From Rodentolepis nana (taxonomy: Eukaryota; Platyhelminthes; Cestoda; Cyclophyllidea; Hymenolepididae): a stretch of DNA of 27,692 bases. The stretch covers positions 1-27,692 of the forward strand of contig UZAE01012110.1 of the NCBI GenBank assembly GCA_900617975.1, read 5' to 3'. A program made the translations under genes and the position numbers. The notes beneath the pieces were generated by a model. It was not told the origin of the DNA. It searched no databases and saw nothing but the letters and a program-made list of their open reading frames with translations. Position 1 is the stretch's first letter; each line of letters begins with the position of its first letter. Of this stretch, positions 1 to 9,620 are shown piece by piece.

Positions 1-388
1 GTTGCGTCAAATGAATTTCCTTTAACTGGTGAGGGATCCATAAATCAAGTTTCTTGACATAACCAAGGGTTTTTAATTTGTTTTCAATGCATGTATGCGA
101 CACATTGAGCAGCTTCTCTGCAATATCTCGTGTTGTGCTGTGACGATCTGAATCGACAATGGCCTTGATATGGGTTTCATCCACTTCGACTGGGTGGCCA
201 GATCGTTGTGAATTTGTCAGTGAAAAATCACCGGAACGAAATCTTTCAAACCAATTTCGACACTGCCTTTCTTTTAAGGCTTCATCTCCATATACGGCAC
301 ATAACTTCTTTTGTGCTTGCGATGCGTTCTTGCCTTTTCGGAAGTAATACAATAAAATGTGTCGGAAGTGCACGTCCTGTTCTTTCAT
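1..388 (-). CDS. mariner transposase, N-terminal part (129 codons, continues beyond window)
   Basis: N-terminal DNA-binding part of a mariner transposase, which binds the element's terminal inverted repeats before cut-and-paste transposition. The frame opens with ATG at 388 and stays open to base 1 with no stop or frameshift. Recognisable family blocks in order: a first helix-turn-helix with FRHILLYYFRKGKNA (about residues 8-22), the NWFERFRSGDFSL block (about 46-58), RSGHPVEVD (about 63-71), a second helix-turn-helix with TTRDIAEKL and VSHTCIENKL, and the linker WIPHQLKEIHLT (cf. the WVPHEL motif of mariners) near the window edge. The DD34D catalytic residues would lie further left and cannot be judged. 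The run LL before NVSH looks like a one-residue insertion relative to forms I recall. Short plus-strand frames here are shadows. Confidence 0.85.
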   Translation of the reverse strand, partial: MKEQDVHFRHILLYYFRKGKNASQAQKKLCAVYGDEALKERQCRNWFERFRSGDFSLTNSQRSGHPVEVDETHIKAIVDSDRHSTTRDIAEKLLNVSHTCIENKLKTLGYVKKLDLWIPHQLKEIHLTQ

Positions 389-540
389 TATTAAATTGGG
401 ATAAAACAAAACTAAAGAACTAAACAAAAAAATTTTTTACTAATTAACCTAGAAGCCCATACAGTAAGAAAAAAATATAGGTTAGATGCTCTGGGCACGT
501 TAACAAAACAAAAGAAAGTATAGAGTAAATCTGTCAACAA

Positions 541-569
541 AGACGGCAATGACTTAGTTGCCCAACCAA
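541..569 (-). repeat. mariner 5' terminal inverted repeat
   Basis: On the minus strand the element begins TTGGTTGGGCAACTAAGTC and continues ATTGCCGTCT, a typical mariner TIR. It is flanked outside by TA (570-571). The partner TIR is outside the window, so inverted symmetry cannot be verified here. Confidence 0.75.
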
Positions 570-571
570 TA

Positions 572-866
572 TATTGCCGTGGAGAGGAATCATTAAAAAG
601 GTAAAATGGCTAGGTAAATGTGGATAAGTTGAAAGATCACATGCTCATATGTTAGCATTCATTTTTAAATTACAACTTCAGTTTAAATGAACAGGGCAGT
701 TAATGCCAGAAAGGTATAGGAAAGGAACTGCAATTTAAGAGTTGTCAACGGAAAAAGGCCCCATTTTCCCGATTCTATGAGAAGCAGAATACAAATCTTA
801 CTAGTCAAATTAAAGTAGTACAGTAGATAATAAATCGTCATAAATTTTGCCGATAGAAAGGTTAAT
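572..866. other. spacer between mariner end and retroposon copy A
   Basis: About 295 bases of AT-rich DNA. Nothing recognisable was seen: no convincing exon, RNA gene or repeat. Confidence 0.5.
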
Positions 867-878
867 ATGTTTCGAGAC

Positions 879-1636
879 GGGGTGTGCGATAGACTTACCT
901 CCACGTGGTGCACCCTGGTGGGTGTGCGATAGACTTACCTCCACGTGGTGCACCCTGGGAAACGTATACTCATACGGTAAAAAGTCTATTAACCGGAAGT
1001 TTGTGTGCGATAGACTTACCTCCACGTGGTGCACCCTGGGCAGCGTATTTTCTTACGGCAAAAAAGTCTATCACTCGGCTTTCGTTATATTCATACGGCA
1101 AAAAGTCTATTAACTGGCAGTTAACTACGATAGACTTACCTCCACGTGGTGCACCCTGGGCAACGTACTTTCTTACGGCAAAAATTCTATCACTCGGCAT
1201 TCGTTTTTCAATAGACTTACCTCCACGTGGTGCACCCTGGGCAACGTATATTCATACGGCAAAGTCTATTAACTGGTAGTTGACTTCTCCGCATACGGCA
1301 AAAAAGTCTATTAACCGGCAGTTTTCTTCTCACTTCAAACTACCATGACCCCCCTATATGTCCTACATTCTCATACGGCAAAAAGGTCTATTAACCGGCA
1401 GTTGACCTCTGACTTCTAACTACCATCACCCCCACTGTATGTCATATTCGACCCCTAACACAGTACTCATCTTACCTTTTTTTCTACCTTTTTGTCTGTT
1501 TGCCTCTTTTACATCTGTGAATCGCTCATCTATTCCCCACCCCTCAACTTTCTGCTACTTTGATGAACCTTCCCTCTGTGAAGCCCGAAGTCAGCTAATG
1601 ATAGCTATCAAAACGCCTGCCATTCGAAATAAATAA
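879..1636 (+). mobile_element. SINE-like retroposon copy A, with expanded 5' module array
   Basis: Largest of four copies of one repeat family in the window. It starts GGGGTGTGCGATAGACTTAC (879) and ends in an (AAAT)n tail (about 1626-1636), so its sense strand is plus. Copies B and C have a single head of about 120 bp, but here the head is expanded to over 500 bp (see the array at 881-1440). The body (about 1440-1636) holds the T/C-rich middle and the conserved end CTAATGATAGCTATC...AACGCCTGCCATT. Relative to the other copies it lacks about 9 bp next to that end. Flanks ATGTTTCGAGAC (867-878) and ATGTTTAGAAAC (1637-1648) agree at 10 of 12 positions and are a likely decayed target-site duplication. 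No reverse transcriptase or other protein is encoded, so it is non-autonomous. I cannot name the family. Confidence 0.75.
881..1440 (+). repeat. modular array of ~40-bp units (types A, B, C) in the head of retroposon copy A
   Basis: Three unit types sit on a lattice of 39-41 bp. Type A (GATAGACTTACCTCCACGTG... with GGTGCACCCTGG) has its GATAG at 888, 928, 1009, 1129 and 1210 (GAT is AAT in the last). Type B (TACGGCAAAAAGTCTATTAA and relatives) has TACGG at 973, 1054, 1094, 1174, 1255, 1294 and 1374. Type C (CTTCAAACTACCATGACCCC-like) fills slots near 1330 and 1410. The order is A A B A B B A B A B B C B C. Copy B has the simple order A-B-C once. Type A contains two overlapping palindromes, CCACGTGG and GGTGCACC. 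ATAGACTT in A is the reverse complement of AAGTCTAT in B. Confidence 0.85.
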
Positions 1637-1648
1637 ATGTTTAGAAAC

Positions 1649-1811
1649 TATGTTAGTTAAGCACGAGATGTCTTAAATTTAAGTCAATGCGCTTTTAAAG
1701 TGAAGGGTGAGCATTCTAAGAGGCCGAGGGAAAAAAACAAAAAATCGCAAGAAATAGAGATATTTTGGATGCAGATTGAAATAAACTAAGAAAATGCAAA
1801 CATAGTTCTAA
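1649..1811. other. spacer between retroposon copies A and B
   Basis: AT-rich unique sequence between two retroposon copies in opposite orientation (their tails face each other). Nothing else recognised. Confidence 0.5.
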
Positions 1812-1825
1812 ATCGATCAATAAGT
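1812..1825. repeat. target-site duplication of retroposon copy B, left copy
   Basis: ATCGATCAATAAGT, an exact match to 2157-2170 on the other side of copy B. A perfect 14-bp duplication is typical of target-primed reverse transcription. Confidence 0.9.
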
Positions 1826-2156
1826 ATTTATTTATTTATTTCAAATGGCAGGCGTTTTGAGAGTTATCATTAGCCCTTTAGTTGACTTCGGGCTTCACAG
1901 AAGGGAGGAACATTAAAGTGAGAAAAACTCGACAGGGGAAAGGAAGAGTGTTTCACAGATGTAGAAGAGACAGACAGGCAGACACAAAGGCAGAGAAAAG
2001 GCTAGATGAGTACTGTAGAAGTAGTCGAATTTGACCTACGGTGGGGTCATGGTAGTTTGAAGTCAGAAGTCAACTGCCTGTTAATAGACTTTTTTTGCCG
2101 TATGAGTATACGTTGCCCAGGGTGCACCACGTGGAGGTAAGTCTATCGCACACCCC
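1826..2156 (-). mobile_element. SINE-like retroposon copy B (full length, 331 bp)
   Basis: The cleanest copy of the family. On the minus strand it runs from the GGGGTGTGCGATAGACTTAC head (2156) through one A, one B and one C unit and a T/C-rich middle to the CTAATGATAACTC...CGCCTGCCATTTG end and an (AAAT)n tail at 1826-1840. Perfect 14-bp target-site duplications flank it exactly. It shows no open frame and no reverse transcriptase. It serves as the reference for the length and unit order of the family. Confidence 0.9.
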
Positions 2157-2170
2157 ATCGATCAATAAGT
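2157..2170. repeat. target-site duplication of retroposon copy B, right copy
   Basis: ATCGATCAATAAGT, identical to 1812-1825. Confidence 0.9.
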
Positions 2171-2390
2171 GAATTCATTTTAAAATTGCCCTGCAGTCTT
2201 GATATATATCATGATCTTTAATACGAAAAATATCGGGAGCAGACAATTAGCCTAATAAAAAGAAGAGTAAACAAATGCTGCAACGAAGTGAAATCCCTCA
2301 GATCAAAAGCTATTTAAAAGGTTGGAAAATTTTCCCATACTATTACAATTTTGAAAAAAAGAAGTTGCGTTTTGCAAGATCAACTGTTAC

Positions 2391-5300
2391 CTGATGAAAG
2401 GAAAGCTCAGTGGTAGGAGGTCTAAGGAGGAGATGCGTTAAGGAAAAGCCTAAGTCAGAGGGTTCAGGAAAGACTTCAAGGGACGTGAAGGCCAGAGACC
2501 ACACAACTGGGAGGTAGGCGTTCCTGTTGCGCATCGCCAAATCCAACGCACTTGATCCCAGGATATTTCGTCGTTCAGGATTCCAATTGAAAGGTGGATG
2601 TACCAAAATGTGCACACAGTTAGCTGCCAACTGACGAACTGCGAACTGAAAATAGTAATTTCACCTTTAATTTATATATTTGTTAAAAGTGGGTTCAATT
2701 TTAAAATAGCTCATGGTACTTTCACTTCTCCCTCGAAAATTTTCGTTCCAAAGACTACTATCATATTATCGTCAATCGATATCCTCCATAAAGGAGGCGG
2801 AGGCTCAACAAATTATGCGCTCTAATTGAATGGGTCATGCATGCTGAAAGGAAGGGGGAGGGGCTAGAATGGAGTGACTTTTAGGACACTGGCAAAGCTG
2901 CTTTTAGAGATATTTCCTCATTCAACAACAGCTATTTCAGATTTATAATATTTATATTTATAGTAAAGTTGGATGAGAAAAGGGATGTGGGACCACTGTA
3001 ATGGAGGAAAGTGAAGTAGGTAGAAAAAAGGAGGGGTGGGGGGGGGGGGTTACAAAAGATTAAAATTACGATATGCTTAAACAGAGTGGCGAAAATGGCT
3101 GATTAGCAGAGCCAAGTCAGAAAAGGTAGTTACTTGTTAATGGGACAAACTCGACAAGCAGAAACAGCTCAAGAATTAAGTCATACGTAGAACATGGTGA
3201 AAGATAAAACGGATAAAATCGATGAACAATCACAGGCTAGATTAAGATCCCCATCTACCTATGTCCTTAGAACTAAAGATGCATGCAACAGGTGTTAATT
3301 TTTAGATTGAACAATTCGTTTCCTCTCTGAGACCTCCATCTGAGTACATATATTTTAGTAGGAAGAACAAAAGGCAATAAACAGAAACCAGCATAAAAAT
3401 ATTTATTTATACTAAATGGCAGGCTTTATGCTAGTTACCATTAGCCCTTTAGTTGACTTCGGGTTTTACAAAAGGGGGGAACATCAAAGTTATAAAAAGT
3501 CTGAAATGGGGGGGGGGAGAGAAGAGTGATTCACAGATGTAAAAGGGAGCCACAAAGGCAGAGAAAAAGGTAAGGAGAGTATTGTGGAAGGGGTCGAATA
3601 TGACATACGGTGGGGTCACGGTAGTTTGAAGTCAACTACCGGTTTATAGACTTTAACGTTGCCCAGGGTGCTCTACGTGAAGGTAAGTCTATCTCTCACC
3701 CCGCAATAAAAATATAAATGAGCAGAAACTGTGGGGTATTTTAAATTCATTTATAGAGAACGATTAAATGTCTCACGCCTTGGCATTCTTTTCTTAGTAG
3801 TGCAAACAACGAGACCACCAGTATTTGCTATCACTTCTACCATAGTTTAAGCTCATATTTAAAGTACATTTTAGAGCATTCCAATAGCGTGGCGGTAACT
3901 GTGGTCTTCTGTAAAATCTAAGGTCAAGATTTCGATACCAGTCGGTAGGTGAATGTGACGGTTTATCATAGAGACGCTTAACTTCTTCAAGGCGTGTTGA
4001 AAATACCCAATTTCAACGTAATAGGAGAAAAGTGCAATTCACTGGCTAACTACAAATGCTGTAACATATTTCTAAAATAAATATTAACTTGACACAGTCT
4101 TAAAAGGGTACGTAAGTAAGGCATGAAAGAAAAGACCTTTGGTAATGAAATATCAAGAAGAATAAAAAGAAAATTATTCATGTTGTACACAGAAACAAAA
4201 GACTATCATTACAACACGAGAAAAGTGAGATCCGTATTCAACAGTTAATCGAAATTGTAACCGTTTGGAAACAAGGTTGTGGAATTGTTGAGGTGTGGTA
4301 TAGCATTGAATTCTGCTACCATATGGCCTACTTGTGGACACCGCTGAAGGAGATCACATTCGAAAGCCATAACGGTTTAGGCAAAATTATTATGCGTAAG
4401 TCAAGGAATGTCCCTTGGAATCTATGCAAACCAAAACATCTGCTATTTAGTGTGTTGTGCTTTCCGTCTTAGTCCAAGTTTTGGTCATCAGCAAAGAACC
4501 AGATTATTTGGTTTCAGCAGGACGTTCCACTTTGCTCAGAAGCTTCATTATCTTCGTCGGATGTCTCCGACCGTTTTTTCTGTAAAAAATTGAATCAAGT
4601 GATGGCTGTATGTGTTTGTAGTAATGAATATCTTCATTTAGCGCAGGTTGCGTGTTAGAGACAGAAATTTCCGACTACCTGTGGTGGCAAAATTCGGATT
4701 CCAAGGCTAAGATACTCCAACACCTTCTCCTGCAGCTGTGCTAGTGCAATCAGATCAGATCGACAGTATGTTGACTTTTCAAGCCACAGCAACCTCATCG
4801 TCTCCATTGCAATTCTCCAGTTCATGCGGGATTGTTCTCACAGTGTTCAGGAGCATTGAACAGCGGCCATAGTCTCCTTATTTTGATGGCAGACGAGAAT
4901 CGTCATTATGTGAGTTCATATCTTCCGTGATTTAGTTGGGCACCAGTCACCCAAGGTAGCGTAGTGCGCCTGAATGCCATTTGCACATCGAAAAAATGAT
5001 GGAATATTATTCCGTAAAATTCGCACTTGCACTTCTTCCTAGCGAAGGAAGGATAACTTTATTACAGCAAGATAAGGAGACAGACGATGGCAGAATGTAT
5101 TTGTGATGAGAAAATAGAGCAGAACTTAACCAAATAAAGGAAACTTAGAAAGGCCCGAGTGAGGAGTCCAAAAGAAAACGGAAGACCAGAAATATTGATA
5201 TGCAAATTAAGGTGAAAACTCAAAGCAGCTAGAGAAAATGGTCACAAAGGGAGATTTGTGTTTTTAAGCCATGCATTATATTTGCCCATCGAATCTAAAA

Positions 5301-8300
5301 CAAGAATTGTTTTATTTTATCAATAAATTGAGGGTAGACTGTCTGTATAGTTACTTAGTAAACATCCGTGAAACTCACTTATATTTCTCCATATGTTGAC
5401 AAGTTGAAATATGACCACAAAGAGACTTTAAGCAGCTCTTTTTAAATATAATTTAATACTTTACAGAAAATTCACATGATTGGCATTCAAAACCATCACG
5501 GGAACTGGGAAAACTTCGTTTATTATTTTTCTTCAAACTATCAAAATATAGAGTTAAATGATCCAGTATATCTTAACACATAACAAGGATATATGGAAGA
5601 GAGGGGAAGGGTGGTGGTGCTGCCTAAAGACATGTTTGTCTGCGAACACCTTCCCAATTTTTTAGAAAGTCTTGAAAAAACAGAAGAGTGTTCTCATTAA
5701 AATACTTAATTTAACATTAAAACATATAATTTTTTCATTTCAAAATTATTTCAATAAATTTAAATAATTCAAAACGCAATTAATGTTTTCTTTCTGATAA
5801 CTGATCCATCTATGAAGTTACCGCTACAACCAATTTCTTTAGGACTTCAAATATTAACAAAAAAGAGAATTTTGGTTGATGTCAAAATACTAGCCAACTT
5901 GTGCAGAAACCAATCTAAGTCTCTAAGTTTTCAATCACGATTCCTTCATACTTTGTAGCTAATAATCGAAGAACACACCGAAGAATGCTAATCCTTATCC
6001 ATCAGATAGATTTTGATAATCACAGTAGCTGACAGAAGCGGATTACTTTGGAGAATTACAAGAAGAATTCAAGCTAACCTAGGCAGTAAAGAGAAATCGA
6101 ACCTAGGATGCCATCCTTCACGACTTGACGAACTCAATTGATGATGACAAGATAGTTGTATAAAGAAAGCAGGGGAAGACGCCAGCATTGAGACACACGA
6201 AAGACAGAACTTTAGCTAAGTACTAGTGCAGATGTTAGGTAACGGGTAAAAATTAAAAATCAGTTAAAAAGCCTAAATGTGAAGGAAATTGGTCTGTCAA
6301 CATCAAGGTAAGTCGCCAAGGGAAAAATGCGCCGTTTCAGTATCCATTTAAAACATGCATGGATAGATAAAACCAAAATTTGATTTTTTCTTGGCTCATC
6401 CAATCAAGTAAGAATAATCCTTGTGATCTTAAACTTGTTCCATTAAAAGAAACATATGAAAATTCACATATTTTTCAGTTTTTCATGAGTTTAATTGATA
6501 CAGCGAACCCGAATTCAAATTCTTATAAGCTAAGAGGCATTTTTAAAACTGGAATAAAGAAATTAAGCTCCCAAAGAGAAAACCATATCAACGTCTTTGC
6601 ATTTGTTCCTAAATAGCAACCAATGGAACGCCATAATTGTTATTCCATTATTCTGGATATTTCTCTGCGCCAAGGCGAAGCACGATTTCGTGTTCCAGTA
6701 CAAAAATAAAATATGTAAGTAAAAATACCTTGTGATATCGATTTGCAAAATAACCCAACAAATTTTAGCATAAAGTCGAAAAATTTTTTTTAGAGAGGCT
6801 TTAATATATCGGCGATGAACAAATGTAAAGGAGAGTTGGTTTCCGCCACGTGAGCATACTAAGTCAATTTCATTGCGCATGCTTTAATTGTACGTATTTT
6901 GGCTTGAGAAAAAATGCAACAACATTGATGCGGGCAAGTACGCAAAGCGGAAAGGAAATCAACTTGAAACTTTCATTAGAAACAGGAAGTGGGAGTAAAC
7001 GATTTCAAATGTATTAGATAAAACAGAGCAGTTCAACACCTGGGACAGATCAATGATCAACTTAAAAGAAGATATATTTAAACAGTAGAGATAAGAAAGA
7101 TGCGCAAGGTGTTTACTTAAGAATATTAGGGCCATTAGGCAAGGTACCTAAAATGCCATGAGATTATATGGGAAACAGGTCATTTAATGAACCCATTATC
7201 ACAATTAAAGAACATTTCCTATAATATTATTGAAAATAGAGATATACGGAACAAACAACAATTGGCATGCGAAAGGAAAAATTGCTTTACTCTGGCTCTC
7301 TAGTGACCAAACAAATTCGTCAGAAGTATTAGGCTTTTACTACCCACTTCCGTTGTGAGAAAGTTACCCTGAAGACCTAAATGACCAAATTATTTGCCGA
7401 GTCTTCAATACAAGTAATAATTCAAATAAAGCGTTGTCATTAACTGCATGGGAGTTGTCATGAAAGAAAGGCGAAAATTTTCGTTACAAATATATATATT
7501 ACTTAAATAGAAGTTGCCATTAGATTGTACTTCTAGCGTGAATGTAGACTTCTTGATACACCTTGAAGAAGTAGCTTACGCAAGATTAGTGAGAACCTAT
7601 TATATGTACAATCGAGCAACAGGCATGCCTTGTGAAGGTAAGTAAACAAGAGGATGCAGATTTAATAAATAGTGCTTTCATATAGACAGGCGAAAATAAT
7701 TCCTCCTAGGGCAATTGAGGACATTAATAAAAAAAAACGAAAAATACACTTTGGTATTTCGGGTTCGATGGTTGTCAAGCCTAGGCGAATTACTGTAGCT
7801 TAGTTTACTGCAAGTATTATTCAAAATTCTCAAAAAAGGAAAACACCGAAACACTTTCCAAGTTAGAAATCCGTAGCGTTATTTTTGAGTCACATTTACT
7901 AAACATTCAACGAATCTCCTTTAGATCAACATATTTAATAGAAGCAATGTTTCTTACTAAATAGAATTTAACTTTCAAATGTGCTAACGAATCCCCTAAG
8001 GAAATATAAGTAATTTACATAATTACCTTACTTAAGTAGATTTTGAATAAAATAAAATATTAAAGTAAGTTTTAAGAGACATATTTTTCAGTATTCGACC
8101 ACCTTGAAATCGAACTCCACTGGAAAATGACTCAGCAATGAAACTACTTACATGGAGGAGATTTTCATTGACGTCGGGATTAGTGAAGTCAGTTTCTTTA
8201 ATTGGACCACCATTTTCCCTATTGGGCAAAGCCAACAAAGGTTTCAGGGCCACGTGGTCGTCCTTAGAGACCAAAAACTGCGCTTGTTGGAGGGGACTCT

Positions 8301-8373
8301 GGAAAGTCAAGAAGTCAGGCCCATCATTGCAACGAATCGCATCCAGAAAAGAACGTGTTGTCATTATGTTGCG
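2391..8373 (-). CDS. ankyrin-repeat protein, two joined exons (gene incomplete)
   Basis: Two exons of a minus-strand gene, both starting and ending in phase 0. Exon i is 8373-8152 (74 codons; acceptor TTCCTTCAG, donor CAT|GTAAGT). Exon ii is 2645-2391 (85 codons; acceptor CTATTTTCAG, donor CAG|GTAACA). Their junction reads ...NPDVNENLLH|FAVRQLAANCVHILV, which recreates an ankyrin-repeat core (consensus TPLHxAxxxxxxxxVxxLL). It is followed by RNILGSSALDLAMRNRN, a second ankyrin signature. Exon i also holds a weaker repeat (FQSPLQQAQFLVSKDDHVALKPLLAL). Ankyrin repeats are protein-binding scaffolds. The spacing slightly recalls NF-kB/I-kB ankyrin domains, but I cannot assign a family. An in-frame ATG at 8409 or 8364 could be the start; otherwise earlier exons lie above 8373. 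No downstream exon was found, so the C-terminus is missing. The 5.5-kb intron contains retroposon C and a transposase fossil. Confidence 0.5.
2646..3392. other. intronic sequence with a poly-G tract
   Basis: Part of the long intron of the ankyrin-repeat gene. It contains a run of 12 G at 3038-3049. No exon, RNA gene or other repeat recognised. Confidence 0.4.
3403..3702 (-). mobile_element. SINE-like retroposon copy C (300 bp, diverged)
   Basis: Same family and orientation as copy B: tail side TTATTTAT...AAATGGCAGGC at 3403-3425, head side GGTAAGTCTATCTCTCACCCC at 3682-3702. Most of the B unit is deleted, so the A unit lies close to the C unit, and the palindromes of the A unit are mutated (CTCTACGTGAAGG instead of CACCACGTGGAGG). 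A G10 run at 3508-3517 replaces a shorter G run in copy B. The exact 10-bp direct repeats ATAAAAATAT at 3393-3402 and 3706-3715 are its probable target-site duplication. It lies in the intron of the ankyrin gene. Confidence 0.8.
3716..4259. other. intronic sequence without recognised features
   Basis: AT-rich DNA between retroposon C and the transposase fossil. It might contain the decayed C-terminal half of that transposase, but no QDSAPAH-like block was found. Confidence 0.35.
4260..4650 (-). pseudogene. fossil Tc1/mariner-superfamily (IS630-like) transposase
   Basis: On the minus strand, fragments in shifting frames line up in order with a transposase of the DDE/D Tc1/mariner superfamily. 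First comes KIMKLLSKVERPAETK (cf. the KRLLNKLKHP block), then IIWFFADDQNLD.DGKHNT.NSRCF around 4500-4430 (cf. WFFSDEKNF.QD..HN..N.RW, carrying the first catalytic aspartate). After that come FQGTFLDLR (cf. P.VM.T) and TVMAF around 4370 (cf. TVMVFGVVSSEGH). Stop codons, including the TAA after QNLD, and at least two frame changes make it dead. No TIRs were found. It is clearly older than, and different from, the mariner at the left edge. The match is from memory of the family pattern, not an alignment. Confidence 0.5.
4651..8151. other. long intronic stretch, nothing assigned
   Basis: About 3.5 kb of AT-rich sequence inside the ankyrin-gene intron. Bases 4651-5040 may hold the decayed N-terminal part of the transposase. 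Open frames of 78 and 105 codons near 6380-6880 have lysine/isoleucine-rich or low-information sequence without domain signatures and were not accepted. No RNA gene or tandem repeat was seen. Confidence 0.4.
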
Positions 8374-9620
8374 CTGAAGGAATAATCTTGGTTGAAATCT
8401 TTCTTTCATAAACGGCCACCATTATTAGAAGGCAACAATGCAGTAGCAGAGAACAAATTTCGATGCGAAATAAATTCATTTTGATAACAATAGACATGTC
8501 TATTACAACAAATGAGCCTTCTCATGCCTATGATTGATTTAATTAATATTGCAGAAGTAGCATATCATTTGAGAAGGCAAAAGACAAAACTAAAAACCAT
8601 ATTGCTCTATTTCTAAATTTATTACAGGGCCGAAAAGGATAGACATAATAGAAAACTCATGAGAAAGAAAAAGGTAACTTCTTGATCTGTACTTCTAAAC
8701 CAGAATTGATTTTGCGAAACCAATTGTTTAAAGGTGAATTGAGAAAGGCAAAACAAGCTGTGAAAAAAGAAACAAGTGAACAAGTTGGTTGGTTTATTCA
8801 GCACTCAGTTAAATTTTATGCTAAGTTTGGAGATGACAGAAGCAGTTAATCAAACAACCGAAAAGTGCCGATAAAAATAAACACCAATAGTGTAGCATTA
8901 ATTCTATTTGCAGACTTACAATTAGGAGGAAGGGGTAGAGGCCAATAGATTATAATCAATGTCTCGAAGAAAACATCTGAGTGTCACCATTAAAAAGAGG
9001 AAGGAGTCGCAAAAATAGAACAGAGCACAGGGGACGGTAAATAAATAAATCAATTTGAGTAGGTGATTTGGTAATAAGGAGGAGCAGTCTGTGTCTATAT
9101 GTGCATGTAACTCTATTGTTCGCTAATCGAACTCTGTAGATAGAAAGGGACAAACACAAGCAGGAATAAGAGAATAAGGGGTTACGACAAAGAAAGGGGA
9201 GCGTCGTTGAGATCTTTAAAATTGAATGTCCTTTCACGACTACAAATCCGTGTGTCTTCAAATGCTCGAAAAGAAAATTAGGAAGAGGTGAGGAAACAGC
9301 ATCACCTTGCGTGGTATTAAGATCGTGGAGCTTTAACTCAAGAATTCTAGAAAAATAGAAAAGACAAAAAACGAGAACACATACAGAAGGTGATAGGTTG
9401 AATCACTCGGTGGATGGAAGAGGAGTTAATGAGAAGAGAAACGCGAAATCACGAAAGACCTTGAGAGGGGTTAAAGGTAGAAAGTAATAGAAACGTATAA
9501 GACAGATATGGACAAGGGGGGGGGGGGCTCAGAAAATCCGGCACGATAATTAAGAATATGGAGGCCTTAATCTCCTGATTCATGGGTCTAAGGAAGAAGA
9601 ATAAAGAGCAAGATTAAAAA
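8374..9620. other. spacer between NOVA and the ankyrin-repeat gene
   Basis: Holds a run of 12 G at 9516-9527. I looked here for a NOVA KH3 exon (a GxxG loop on the minus strand) and for upstream exons of the ankyrin gene and found neither. The minus-strand frames at 8622-8804 and 8956-9261 show no domain signature. Confidence 0.4.

Larger units (their letters stand above)
1..569 (-). mobile_element. mariner transposon, 5' part (truncated by window edge)
   Basis: A Tc1/mariner-superfamily DNA transposon of the mariner family, running leftward off the window. Its outer end is a terminal inverted repeat at about 541-569. Read on the minus strand it starts TTGGTTGGGCAACTAAGTC, the usual form of a mariner end, and it abuts a TA dinucleotide (570-571), the normal insertion target. 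The transposase start codon lies about 180 bp inside, the usual leader length for mariners. The other end, the catalytic domain and the second TIR are outside the window. Clean TIR, TA and reading frame suggest a fairly young copy. Confidence 0.85.

Noticed and set aside
159..423. Plus-strand open frames at the left edge
   Set aside because: Antisense shadows of the mariner transposase frame.
905..1279. 124-codon plus-strand frame with repeated peptide IDLPPRGAPW
   Set aside because: It is the translation of the retroposon A/B units. Unit spacing varies (40, 81, 120, 81), frames open on both strands equally, and the simple copies B and C do not keep the frame.
881..1300. CRISPR-like array
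   Set aside because: Units are of several types with no unique spacers, the genome is animal, and the array is part of a dispersed retroposon.
2380..2420. CTGATGA followed by GAAA on the plus strand, recalling a hammerhead ribozyme core
   Set aside because: There is no room for stem II between the two boxes and no paired stems around them; it also overlaps a splice donor and exon end.
6380..6880. 78-codon plus and 105-codon minus frames in the long intron
   Set aside because: They overlap each other, have AT-driven composition and show no domain or splice-site support.
7755..7780. GGTTCGA resembling a tRNA B box
   Set aside because: No A box at the right distance and no cloverleaf stems around it.
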